Assembly: GCA_020638955.1 (NCBI GenBank)
Contig: JACKHO010000005.1
Location: forward strand, 248,001-312,000
Direction: 5' to 3'
Length of the DNA: 64,000 nucleotides
Source: Planctomycetaceae bacterium
Lineage (GTDB): Bacteria; Planctomycetota; Planctomycetia; Planctomycetales; Planctomycetaceae
The notes beneath the pieces were generated by a model, which saw only the letters and a program-made list of their open reading frames with translations, was not told the DNA's origin and ran no database searches. A program made the translations under genes and the position numbers. Below, in pieces: positions 54,140 to 62,402 of the stretch; within the stretch, counting starts at the first letter, position 1; the number at the start of each line of letters is the position of its first letter.

Positions 54140-55453
54140 TTAACCTTCACGGACTTCCCAGCCAGCCCGGTATTCCTTCCGGATGTACTTGTCAGCCTCT
54201 GGGCAGTTTGTCGCTTTGAGGTTGGCGGCATCCCATTCCAGTTCCTGGCCGACACGATAGGCGACGTTGCCGAGCAGCACCGCTTCAGAGAGCGCTCCGG
54301 AATAGTCAAAGTTGCAGGTGGTTGGTGAGCCGTCCTTGCAAGCTTTGATCCACTCTTTGTGATGCCCAATCGATGCGGCAATGGTTTGTTCCGGTGGCTT
54401 AAAGCTTTGGAACTTTTCGGCGGGGAACAGTCGATAGCTGCCATAGTCGGCGAACATTGTCCCTTCCGTCCCCTTGAACATCACGCCACTGCCGGGAACA
54501 CGTTGACCTTCGACCGTTTTCGGAATGAGGTTTCCGTCGTACCAGGTCAGCTTGCAGGCACTGAGACCGTCACGTTCGGGGAATTCGTAGCGCACAATGA
54601 GTCCCAGAGGACATGTTTCAGGATGGACTTCTGGACCTTCCGCAGAAACCTTCGTGGGGTGACGCAACTTCAGTGCCCAGAATGGCAGGTCCATGTAGTG
54701 GCAGGCCATGTCGCCGAGCGTTCCCTGGCCAAAGTCCCACCAGCGACGCCAGTTGGCGGGATGATACCGACCAGCGGCGTAGGGACGCTCGGGGGCTGGT
54801 CCGAGCCACAAGTCCCAATTGAGGTTCGCAGGGACGGGGTCAGCCTTCTCAGGTCGTTCACCACCCCCCCAACCTTTACCCACCCAGACGTGAACATCGG
54901 TGACGTCACCAATGGCGCCGGACTGGACAATCTCGACGACGCGGCGGTAGTTGTCGCCGGCGTGGATTTGCGTTCCCAATTGAGTTGCCACACCAAATTT
55001 CTTAGCGGCTTCTGCAATGATGCGAGACTCTTCAACCGTGTGCGTGAGTGGCTTCTCGCAGTAAACGTGGAGCTTCTTGCGAATCGCCCGGATGGAAGCC
55101 GGAGCGTGGTTGTGGTCCGCAGTGGCTACCACCACGGCATCGGCCTTGTCGGCTTCCTGCTCAATCATTTCCCGGTAGTCTTCGTACGTCCGGGCACTCG
55201 GGAACTGTGCTGAAGCTCGATCCAAATATTCCTTGTCGATGTCGCACAGGGCGACAATGTTCTCGTGAGCCACACCGCTGACGTCGGCTGCGGCTCTGTT
55301 TGCCGTTCCGACACACATGATTTTCAACAGCTCGTTTGCTGAAGTGGATTCTGCAGCCGGGGCACCACTGGCCCATAGTCCAGCTGAAATAGCGGCGCCA
55401 GCGCCGGTCGTCTTGAGAAAGTTCCGTCGGGAAACCTGCTTACGTTGCGTCAT
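54140..55453 (-). CDS. Gfo/Idh/MocA oxidoreductase with Tat signal
   Basis: 437 residues from the ATG at 55453, preceded by AAGGA. The twin-arginine signal is SRRNFLKTTGAGAAISAGLW. The Rossmann half begins LLKIMCVGTANRAAADVSG, in which the usual GxGxxG is degenerate, followed by NIVALCDIDKEYLD and AVVVATADHNHAP. The catalytic segment is VYCEKPLTHTVEES. The C-terminal half contains DMACHYMDLPFWALKL and ends with CPEADKYIRKEY. Such periplasmic family members in planctomycetes are usually oxidoreductases of sugars. Tat export implies folding with the cofactor before export. It follows the DUF1570 gene by about 70 bases on the same strand. Confidence 0.93.
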   Translation of the reverse strand: MTQRKQVSRRNFLKTTGAGAAISAGLWASGAPAAESTSANELLKIMCVGTANRAAADVSGVAHENIVALCDIDKEYLDRASAQFPSARTYEDYREMIEQEADKADAVVVATADHNHAPASIRAIRKKLHVYCEKPLTHTVEESRIIAEAAKKFGVATQLGTQIHAGDNYRRVVEIVQSGAIGDVTDVHVWVGKGWGGGERPEKADPVPANLNWDLWLGPAPERPYAAGRYHPANWRRWWDFGQGTLGDMACHYMDLPFWALKLRHPTKVSAEGPEVHPETCPLGLIVRYEFPERDGLSACKLTWYDGNLIPKTVEGQRVPGSGVMFKGTEGTMFADYGSYRLFPAEKFQSFKPPEQTIAASIGHHKEWIKACKDGSPTTCNFDYSGALSEAVLLGNVAYRVGQELEWDAANLKATNCPEADKYIRKEYRAGWEVREG

Positions 55454-55526
55454 GGATGATCGTCCTTCCAACGAATGATTGAATTCAGTTGTATCAACAC
55501 TGGCCCATGTGATGACTATGACGAAT

Positions 55527-56624
55527 TCAAGAGCCGGGTACAACGCTCATCCGTGTGGAAGTCAGGTCGTTGGACAATTCCTGCAAATACCGCTGCAGTC
55601 GCACTTCGAGCCAGGACAAATCATTTCCGAAGAATTGCTGGAAATCGGCGAGTCGCTCCGACTCCGAATACGGGCTCAACGGGGAGCGTCGACCGATGTG
55701 TTCCAGGTACGCAGAAAACTGTGCTGACTGCGTTTCCATCAGATAGAACGTCAGTCCCCAGGAAATGGCGTAGGCGTTGAGCGTATCGTCCCGGAAACGG
55801 ATTTTGTCGTTGGCAATGAACGGGCCTAATTCCAGCTGCTGCTGCTTCAATAATTGCGACAGCTGCAAGAGTTGATCGCGATGCACACGCTGCTTCTGAC
55901 TTCCCGAATTGGCACGACAATTGGGAAGTTCCAGATTGATGGCCAAACCCTCCACCAGCCAGGTGGGGAGCTGCGCAAGTCGGGACATGAGTCCGAAGTT
56001 GAAGCAGAGTTGATGCACTGCTTCATGCGCCAATGTCTGACGCATTGCCATTGAGATCTCGTTACCGCTGCCGGCGTCATACGAAACAATCCGGTTCGAA
56101 ATGGGATGGTAATAACCAAGAACCGTTTCACCCGGCGTCTCCCGCTCCTGCTCAGCATACTGCAGAAACTCTTTTCGCGACGAAAAGACGATTACGACCA
56201 GTGGTTTGCCATCATCCTGTAAGCGGAAACCCCGTCGCGAAAAGTACGACTTCACGGAACGCGACACCTCGTTGAGATGTTCTCCGTATGCTTCCACTCG
56301 TTGCGGACTGGCGGCAACGACATAGTCTCCCACTGATTGAACCGCGTATTCACGTCCCAGTCGGTCTCGCAGTTGTGACCGTACGGCGGCATCGGTCGCT
56401 GGTTCAAATCGATCAGACACCTTTTCGAAATGAACCACTTCATTCAGGCGGATTTTTCGATACTCGCCAAATGGGGTTTCTAACCAGCAAATCGACTTTG
56501 TGTGGACCACGTCTCGCCCGCGGGTGGCTTCGGTAGACGTTGCCAGCTCAATCAATGGGTCCGCGAATGCACTACCGGAAACTGCCATCGACAACAGGGC
56601 AAGTGCCGTCACTGTTCGTCGCAT
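55527..56624 (-). CDS. Secreted DUF1570 protein, putative metalloprotease fold
   Basis: 365 residues. Signal peptide VTALALLSMAVSGSAFADP. Residues 115-230 hold the DUF1570 core: VIVFSSRKEFLQYAEQER, YYHPISNRIVSYDAG, the zinc-type motif LAHEAVHQLCFNFG near residue 200 (His-Glu-x-x-His) and PTWLVEGLAINLELP near 222. The gluzincin-type pattern suggests a zinc-binding protease-like fold. A Gln-rich stretch follows (LLQLSQLLKQQQLELG), and the protein ends with a helical domain. The start has AGGGG in front of the ATG. Substrate unknown. Confidence 0.88.
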   Translation of the reverse strand: MRRTVTALALLSMAVSGSAFADPLIELATSTEATRGRDVVHTKSICWLETPFGEYRKIRLNEVVHFEKVSDRFEPATDAAVRSQLRDRLGREYAVQSVGDYVVAASPQRVEAYGEHLNEVSRSVKSYFSRRGFRLQDDGKPLVVIVFSSRKEFLQYAEQERETPGETVLGYYHPISNRIVSYDAGSGNEISMAMRQTLAHEAVHQLCFNFGLMSRLAQLPTWLVEGLAINLELPNCRANSGSQKQRVHRDQLLQLSQLLKQQQLELGPFIANDKIRFRDDTLNAYAISWGLTFYLMETQSAQFSAYLEHIGRRSPLSPYSESERLADFQQFFGNDLSWLEVRLQRYLQELSNDLTSTRMSVVPGS

Positions 56625-56900
56625 GGTGTTCCCCTGAGAATCTGGTGAGTGCTTGGATTCAAGCTGATAGACTCTACCTCAAACACAATGGGGCCTCATT
56701 GTTCCGATGCGATCATTAGAAATCGTCAGAACGAGTCTGCGTCTTGTTCTTCGGGATGTGGCAATTGTACCGGTCAACCGTCCCGATCGTGTTGAATTGA
56801 TTGCAAAGTCATGCGTCCGCCGTCACAATGGTAGACGTATTCTCAGAACTGTTTTTGGCCCACAACATGCGTTGTGAGTGTGCGTTAGGGAGAAGACGGA

Positions 56901-57881
56901 ATGAATAGCCTGGAGCAGACGGTTTTCCCGCATTTGATGTTGGCCGATGATCCCAATCCACTGGTTATTGGAATGGTTATCGGCGGCTTCTTTCTGGCCA
57001 TCATCGTGTTCGTGGGTATCTTCCTGCTGGGCAAGTATTTCAACCTGTGGCTGCGAGCCGCGGTCACCAGGGCACACATCAACCCCCTGACGCTGGCGTT
57101 CATGTCACTGCGGAAGGTGAATCCGAATATCATTGTCGATGCGAAAATTAGCGCGGTACAGGCCGGACTGGATGCAATTGACACGCGTGCAATGGAAGCC
57201 CACTACCTCGCTGGTGGAAACGTGACCCGCGTTGTGCGGGCGATGATTACCGCCCACCGGGCTCGTATTGACCTCGATTGGGACACCGCCGCTGCCATCG
57301 ATTTGGCCGGTCGTGACGTGCTGGAAGCCGTGCGAACAAGCGTCGACCCCAAGGTGATCGACTGCCCTGATGGTCGAAACAACCGGGGCACTCTCGATGG
57401 TGTGGCGAAAGACGGGATTCAGTTGAAGGCCCGCGCCCGCGTAACGGTCCGTACCAACCTGAAACAACTCGTCGGTGGAGCCACTGAAGACACCGTCATT
57501 GCCCGTGTGGGTGAAGGAATTGTGTCGGCTATTGGTTCCTCGGGAAGCCACAAAGACGTGCTGTCGAATCCCACGCTCATCACGCAGGCCGTGCTGCGGA
57601 AGAGTTTGGACGCTCAAACGGCCTATGAAATTGTTTCAATTGACATTGCCGATATTGACGTTGGCGACAACATCGGGGCTCGTTTGCAGGCCGATCAGGC
57701 GGAAGCCGACATGCGTGTTGCCCGTGCAAAGGCCGAGCAACGGCGTGCTGACGCCGTGGCTGACGAACAGGAAAGTCAGGCCGCAACGCAGGAAAACAGG
57801 GCAAAAGTGATCCTGGCGGAAGCCGAAATCCCGAAAGCGATGGCAGAAGCGTTTCGAAAGGGACAACTGTCAGTGGAATAG
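56901..57881 (+). CDS. floA: Flotillin-like protein FloA
   Basis: 326 residues. One N-terminal membrane-inserted segment (LVIGMVIGGFFLAIIVFVGIFLLGKYF) is followed by the FloA family body: RAAVTRAHINPLTLAFMSLRKVNPN, ISAVQAGLDAIDTRAMEAHYLAGG and GIQLKARARVTVRTNLKQLVGG. A long coiled-coil end follows (ADQAEADMRVARAKAEQRRADAVADEQE). This matches the usual 320-330 residue length. FloA organises membrane microdomains and is often encoded with an NfeD protein, which I do not see on either side. It stands alone, with the 68-residue gene next on the same strand. Confidence 0.95.
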   Translation: MNSLEQTVFPHLMLADDPNPLVIGMVIGGFFLAIIVFVGIFLLGKYFNLWLRAAVTRAHINPLTLAFMSLRKVNPNIIVDAKISAVQAGLDAIDTRAMEAHYLAGGNVTRVVRAMITAHRARIDLDWDTAAAIDLAGRDVLEAVRTSVDPKVIDCPDGRNNRGTLDGVAKDGIQLKARARVTVRTNLKQLVGGATEDTVIARVGEGIVSAIGSSGSHKDVLSNPTLITQAVLRKSLDAQTAYEIVSIDIADIDVGDNIGARLQADQAEADMRVARAKAEQRRADAVADEQESQAATQENRAKVILAEAEIPKAMAEAFRKGQLSVE

Positions 57882-58137
57882 AATTTGCAATTCAAGACCA
57901 AACAGCGACCAGGAATCCCTGCCCGGCAACTTTTGCCGATTAGACCTGTTCTTCTGTTCGCTGCTTGAAGTGCAAAGTTTGCCGGTGTACGGTACGATGA
58001 ATTAATGAAATTGCGTCCATGTTGTGGACGGACGCCCAAAATTCAAAAGCCCCACGGCTGGAGTCGCTTCGCGAGATCATGGATGAGATCCGAAGCGGTT
58101 GGAATTCCGACCGTTTCAAAATTGTGAGCTTATCATC

Positions 58138-58344
58138 ATGAGCGAATTGACCCTTCAACTCACTCGTAAGCAGCAGGAACTCCTGCTGCGTGGCCTGCGC
58201 TATGTGCGCAGTTCCGTAGCACTCGACCCTCAAGACTGGACCGAACAGGTCGAAATGGAACGGCGACAACGCTACGACGAAATTGGTGCCCTCGAAGAAA
58301 TGCTGAACGGTGCGAAAATTGTCGAAGCGAGCGTTGCCTCGTAA
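58138..58344 (+). CDS. Small conserved-looking protein, 68 residues
   Basis: 68 residues from the ATG at 58138; the open frame upstream has no start with a Shine-Dalgarno. It is almost all helix: MSELTLQLTRKQQELLLRGLRY and a charged second helix (VEMERRQRYDEIGALEEMLNGA). The Q-L-T-R-K-Q-Q-E-L-L-L pattern looks like a small helical regulatory or adaptor protein. It is single-transcript, as shown by the terminator directly downstream. I do not name a family. Confidence 0.7.
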   Translation: MSELTLQLTRKQQELLLRGLRYVRSSVALDPQDWTEQVEMERRQRYDEIGALEEMLNGAKIVEASVAS

Positions 58345-58370
58345 CGACTTGCGTTCAGAAACTTAAGTGA

Positions 58371-58427
58371 TTTGGCCCACGTCATCTCCAGCCTTTGTGC
58401 CGGCGATTCCGTGGGCCGAAGTTTTTT
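58371..58427 (+). terminator. Rho-independent terminator after the 68-residue gene
   Basis: 11-bp stem TTTGGCCCACG (58371-58381) with CGTGGGCCGAA (58410-58420), one G-U pair, 28-base loop, then GTTTTTT. It also argues against starting the next gene upstream of 58420, and supports its ATG at 58485. Confidence 0.85.
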
Positions 58428-58484
58428 ACTTCCCCAGTCTGCACGTACTGCAGCAGGCAGACTGAATTGTGGTGGAACGACGGA

Positions 58485-59537
58485 ATGAAATACCGCAACG
58501 TCTGTGTTGAATGTATTACGGCTATTCTCCCTCCCCACGTCGTCACTTCCGACGAAATTGAGGCCGAACTTTCCCCCGTTTACCAGCGCCTCGGGCTGCC
58601 CGAGGGACGCCTGGAGCTCATGACCGGCATTCGGGAAAGGCGTTTCTTTGATCCCGGGACGAAACCGGGAACCATTAGTGCACAAACTGCTCGCAAGGCA
58701 ATTGAACAGTCGGGGCTGAATCCCGCACTGTTTGGTGCCCTCATTCACGGTTCCGTCTGCCGGGACCAAATGGAGCCTGCCACGGCCGCATCGGTTCACG
58801 CAGGTGCTGGTCTCCCTCAAGATTGTCTTGTCCTCGATGTCAGCAACGCCTGTCTGGGATTGCTCAACGGTGCCGCACTCATTGCCGACCTCATTGAACT
58901 GGGGCAAATCCGTGCCGGCGTCGTCGTCGGAACCGAAATTGGTCGACCACTTGTCGAAGGGACCATCGACCGGCTGAAAACGAATCCCGACGTCACACGG
59001 AAGTCCATTAAGCTTGAGTTCGCGTCACTTACAATTGGTTCGGGCTCGGCGGCCATTGTGCTATGCGACCGCAAACTGAGTCGCACCGGGAATCGGCTCT
59101 TGGGTGGCGCCGCGAGGGCTAACACATCGCACCACAACCTGTGTGCGGGCGGAGTTGAGCCAGAACAAACCGGTGACACACGTCCGCAAATGAGCACTGA
59201 CTCTGAAGCTCTGCTCTACGCAGGAGTCGAACTCGCAACCGAAACCTGGGAACGCACTCGAGCTGTGCTCGGGTGGCAAAACGAAATGGTCGACAAGGTA
59301 GTGACCCATCAGGTTGGTCGCGCTCACCGCAACCTGCTATTGGAAAAACTTGGCATTGCTCCTGAGAAGGATTTTCCGACCGTCGAATTCATGGGGAATT
59401 CTGGTGCAGTCGCGCTGCCCACGGCTGCGGCGTTTGCCATTGAAAAGAATCACATTGTTGCGGGCGACCGTGTTGCGCTACTGGGAATTGGCAGCGGCCT
59501 GAATTCCATTATGCTCGGTATGGAAATGGGTGCGTGA
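58485..59537 (+). CDS. oleA: OleA-like beta-ketoacyl synthase III family thiolase
   Basis: 350 residues from the ATG at 58485; the frame from 58395 would pass through the terminator. The KAS III triad is visible: Cys123 in LDVSNACLGLLNG, His275 in VTHQVGRAH and Asn305 in FMGNSGAV. Glu97 in RDQMEPATAASV is at the position of the OleA catalytic glutamate supplied by the second subunit. Together with the C-terminal DRVALLGIGSGLNS, the sequence resembles OleA, which condenses two fatty acyl-CoAs head-to-head to start long-chain hydrocarbon or ketone synthesis. It is less like FabH. No oleB, oleC or oleD gene is in the window, so the pathway is incomplete here or the enzyme makes a ketone or beta-keto acid. 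Confidence 0.85.
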   Translation: MKYRNVCVECITAILPPHVVTSDEIEAELSPVYQRLGLPEGRLELMTGIRERRFFDPGTKPGTISAQTARKAIEQSGLNPALFGALIHGSVCRDQMEPATAASVHAGAGLPQDCLVLDVSNACLGLLNGAALIADLIELGQIRAGVVVGTEIGRPLVEGTIDRLKTNPDVTRKSIKLEFASLTIGSGSAAIVLCDRKLSRTGNRLLGGAARANTSHHNLCAGGVEPEQTGDTRPQMSTDSEALLYAGVELATETWERTRAVLGWQNEMVDKVVTHQVGRAHRNLLLEKLGIAPEKDFPTVEFMGNSGAVALPTAAAFAIEKNHIVAGDRVALLGIGSGLNSIMLGMEMGA

Positions 59538-59540
59538 CGT

Positions 59541-60485
59541 CTACGCAGGATTGAATCCTTCCAGGACATCCTTTGAGTATCGCCAGTTGCCCCCTTTGTT
59601 GCGGAAATTGGTGTAAAAATCCCGGGTGAAGTCGCGTCCAATTTCTTCCGCCAGGTAAATCTCCTGTACCGCGTCACAGAAGACGCGGCGATGTTCCACC
59701 ATGCGGGACATTGTTTCATTACGGACAAATCGAGGATCGAGGTCGAGGTCGATGAGCTCCTGCACGGCGGCAGCAACTGCGTCGGGCCGCGGCGGCACGA
59801 CGCGAGTGAACCGAGGATCGAACCACGCATCCCGTCCACCGAGGCTCGGAGTAGAAACAACTGGCAACCCGCACAAAAGGTATTCGGTGGCCGCGTACAT
59901 CCCACCTTCAACGGCCGACAGGCACACCCCCACACGTGCCGAGCTGAGTGCACAGGCAACTTCTTCACTTATTAAATGCTGGTTGTCCTCTCCGTGCGTG
60001 AACGTCGCATGTGGCAGCATGCGTTTCACTTCATCAAACCGCTCTTGGGAATCATCCCATGTGACAATCCCGCCAATGATCAGCGAATTCGGCACGTCAG
60101 TGAGTAGCTCATGGCGTTTGAACTCCGCCATGCGTCCGTTGTAGACGGCATCAAATGTTCGAACGACATCGAAATGGATGTTGAACACCGTTTCGTCCAA
60201 CAGGCAATTCTGATGGGCGTACACAACTGGCACACCACGTGCCGCAACCTGCCGGCCAATTGTGAATTCATTCACAACATGAAACAGGCGGTGTTGTGGC
60301 CGCAACGATTTCCACTGCTGGTGATACGCAACAATATCGTCTACCGAAGTATGCCAAAGGTCGAACACGAAACGGTAGATTTTTTCGTCGGGCAAGTAGT
60401 GGCCAACGTCATTCTGATCACCAGAGGCATGAAACAGAATGTGCGGTCGATAACTCATCCAACTAAAGAAAGTGGTGTCGGCCAT
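59541..60485 (-). CDS. Glycosyltransferase, GT4/GT1-type C-terminal half
   Basis: 314 residues. The N-terminal part has little signature (FFSWMSYRPHILFHASGDQND, HRLFHVVNEFTIGRQVAARG). The C-terminal half matches the family: RVGVCLSAVEGGMYAATEYLLCGLPVVSTPSLGGRD with the Glu-x7-Glu sugar-nucleotide-binding pair, then RFTRVVPPRPDAVAAAVQELIDLD. The total is shorter than a full GT4 (about 380). Its start lies just past the pseudo-receiver gene on the same strand. Likely transfers a sugar from an NDP donor to an envelope acceptor. Confidence 0.85.
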   Translation of the reverse strand: MADTTFFSWMSYRPHILFHASGDQNDVGHYLPDEKIYRFVFDLWHTSVDDIVAYHQQWKSLRPQHRLFHVVNEFTIGRQVAARGVPVVYAHQNCLLDETVFNIHFDVVRTFDAVYNGRMAEFKRHELLTDVPNSLIIGGIVTWDDSQERFDEVKRMLPHATFTHGEDNQHLISEEVACALSSARVGVCLSAVEGGMYAATEYLLCGLPVVSTPSLGGRDAWFDPRFTRVVPPRPDAVAAAVQELIDLDLDPRFVRNETMSRMVEHRRVFCDAVQEIYLAEEIGRDFTRDFYTNFRNKGGNWRYSKDVLEGFNPA

Positions 60486-60491
60486 GTTGTG

Positions 60492-60854
60492 CTACTTACC
60501 TTCGGACAATTTGACGAGTTCACGAAGCTTGAGGGTCAACTGCGAGGCGATTTGTCCCCGCGAAAAAGTAACCGCCCCCAACTCTCTGGCGGCATTCAGC
60601 TCTCGTTCATAGACGTGAGAAGCGTAAACGAAGACGGGGATGCCTGTCGCAATCAAATCGGGCAAGTCCGACGCGTTTTCAAGTAACTCGATGACAAACA
60701 CCGACACGCTGTTCGAGGCGACATACTCACCTGCCGCAGCAATGCTGGGTCGGATGGTCACGGTAAAGCCAGCAGCACGTGCCTGACCTTCGATTTGGCT
60801 GGACGCCATGAGGTCGCGACAAATCAGGAGCAGAGTTGGAGGAGTTGTCGTCAT
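60492..60854 (-). CDS. Degenerate receiver-like (pseudo-response-regulator) protein
   Basis: 120 residues from the ATG at 60854; a TTG at 60932 directly after the histidine-kinase stop is possible but lacks support. The layout is beta-alpha-beta: TLLLICRDLMASSQIEGQARAAGF, VFVIELLENASDLPDLIATG, VFVYASHVYERELNAARELGA. The strand that carries the phosphorylated Asp in a receiver reads VFVIEL, so Glu replaces Asp. The acidic pair and the Lys in the usual loops are not clear. This is probably a phosphorylation-independent receiver fold. It lies about 75 bases past the PhoR-like kinase on the same strand, between that kinase and a glycosyltransferase. Relation to the kinase is inference. Confidence 0.7.
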   Translation of the reverse strand: MTTTPPTLLLICRDLMASSQIEGQARAAGFTVTIRPSIAAAGEYVASNSVSVFVIELLENASDLPDLIATGIPVFVYASHVYERELNAARELGAVTFSRGQIASQLTLKLRELVKLSEGK

Positions 60855-60928
60855 GGGATGTCTGTCGGAATATGAACTGGGGGAAATTCGACGTGTTATT
60901 GAACGAATCGTAGCTGCCGTCCACTTCG

Positions 60929-62320
60929 TCAAGAAGTGGCGACATTCAGCAGCGGGAGCGATAACGTAAACGTACTCCCTTTGCCGACTTCACTACTCAC
61001 GGAAATGGACCCATGAAACACGGTAACGAGGTGTTTCACAATGGCAAGCCCGAGGCCCGTGCCGCCACTTGTCGCTGATCGAGCCTTGTCAACGCGGTAA
61101 AAACGTTCGAAGACCCGTTCCTGATCCTCGCGGGAAATTCCTATGCCGGTATCAATGACGTCGATGTGCACCTGGTCACCTTCCCGTCGCCAGCGGACTG
61201 TGACCTTACCTCCCGCATGATTGTAGTTGATCGCATTGTTCAGCAAGTTGTCGATAATCGAACGGAAGCCGGTTTCATCTCCCAAGACCAGGGCCGATTT
61301 GTCGCCTTCTTCCAAGTCGAACGTAATTTCCCGGGCGGTTGCGATGGGGGTTCGATCGGAAATGCACTCACCAATCACCTTGCTGACATTGATGGGAACC
61401 AACTCGAACTTCTCGAACCGCGACTCAATTCGGGCCAACTTGAGAATGTCTTGAATGAGGACGTGCAACTTCTCGGCCTGACGTTCGATTTGTCCGACCA
61501 TGTGACGATTGTTTTGCTCGTCTTCCAGGCCACCATCCAGCAGTGTTTCCGCGAAGCACTGGATCGAAGTCAGCGGCGTCTTGAGCTCGTGGGAAACGCT
61601 GTTGAAGAAGTCCCGCCGCGCGTTTTCCAGTTTTCGCAATTCCGTCACGTTGTGCATGACCGCCACAACACCTGCCGAAGTCGCCAACGGGAGTGGCGAA
61701 GTATTCACTTCCAGCACAATGTTCTGGCGGGTCAATTCCACCGACTGTTGAACTTCATTCTCCCGCAACTCGGGCCTTTGCAGAAACTCGAGCAGAGGCT
61801 GCGAACGCGTGACCTCCCAGACCGGACGTCCCACGGGATTGCTCTGCGGAACATCGAGAATTCGTCGCGACGAAGCATTGGCGAACAGAATTGTTAACTT
61901 CTCGTCGAGAACGAGTACCCCTTCCGACATCGTTCCCAGAACCGTCTCCAGCAAGGCACGGTTTTCTTGAAGTGTTCTCTGATCACCACGCAGTTCGTTA
62001 ATTGTTGTGCAAACAAACGCTGTCGTATCGTTCCAGGCGGCGGCCCAATGGTCTTGAGTGGGGTCCGAAACGGGAACTTTGACGAACTCTTTACGCACTG
62101 CAGCATTCAGTTCTTGCGTGGCTTCGACATGGCGTTTGCGCGTCCCCGATATCGACCAGCGGACGGCAAAAAGAAACGCAAGTCCCGTAATTCCCCCCAT
62201 CCACGATTGCCAAAGGATGACCGACCCGGGAAGATGAACCGCCGCGCCAATCAGCGCGGTCATAGCCGTGGGAAGCAGACAGCCCAGGATGATCAGCCAA
62301 TCGGTTGTCGTCCACTTCAT
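60929..62320 (-). CDS. PhoR-like sensor histidine kinase
   Basis: 463 residues. Two TM segments (DWLIILGCLLPTAMTALIGAAVH, LWQSWMGGITGLAFLFAVRW) without a large periplasmic loop are followed by a coiled linker and a PAS domain near residues 120-230 (ALLETVLGTMSEGVLVLDEK). The phosphoacceptor helix is FFNSVSHELKTPLTSIQCFAE (His near 244). The ATPase domain has IIDNLLNNAINYNHAGG, VIDTGIGISREDQERVFERFY and GGTGLGLAIVKHLV. This is the short-loop PhoR type that acts with a phosphate-transport complex. No PhoB-like response regulator or pst genes are in the window. The gene is divergent from the DUF58 gene and shares an 82-base promoter region with it. Confidence 0.95.
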   Translation of the reverse strand: MKWTTTDWLIILGCLLPTAMTALIGAAVHLPGSVILWQSWMGGITGLAFLFAVRWSISGTRKRHVEATQELNAAVRKEFVKVPVSDPTQDHWAAAWNDTTAFVCTTINELRGDQRTLQENRALLETVLGTMSEGVLVLDEKLTILFANASSRRILDVPQSNPVGRPVWEVTRSQPLLEFLQRPELRENEVQQSVELTRQNIVLEVNTSPLPLATSAGVVAVMHNVTELRKLENARRDFFNSVSHELKTPLTSIQCFAETLLDGGLEDEQNNRHMVGQIERQAEKLHVLIQDILKLARIESRFEKFELVPINVSKVIGECISDRTPIATAREITFDLEEGDKSALVLGDETGFRSIIDNLLNNAINYNHAGGKVTVRWRREGDQVHIDVIDTGIGISREDQERVFERFYRVDKARSATSGGTGLGLAIVKHLVTVFHGSISVSSEVGKGSTFTLSLPLLNVATS

Positions 62321-62402
62321 GTTGTCCGTTCCTCAAGGCGCGAAGCACATGGGCTTCGCAATCATCACTTTAGTTCATCCCGAATTGGGAGTGATTGACA
62401 AT

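Noticed and set aside
57105..57617. 170-codon frame antisense to floA
   Set aside because: Shadow of the FloA frame, which has full-length family similarity.
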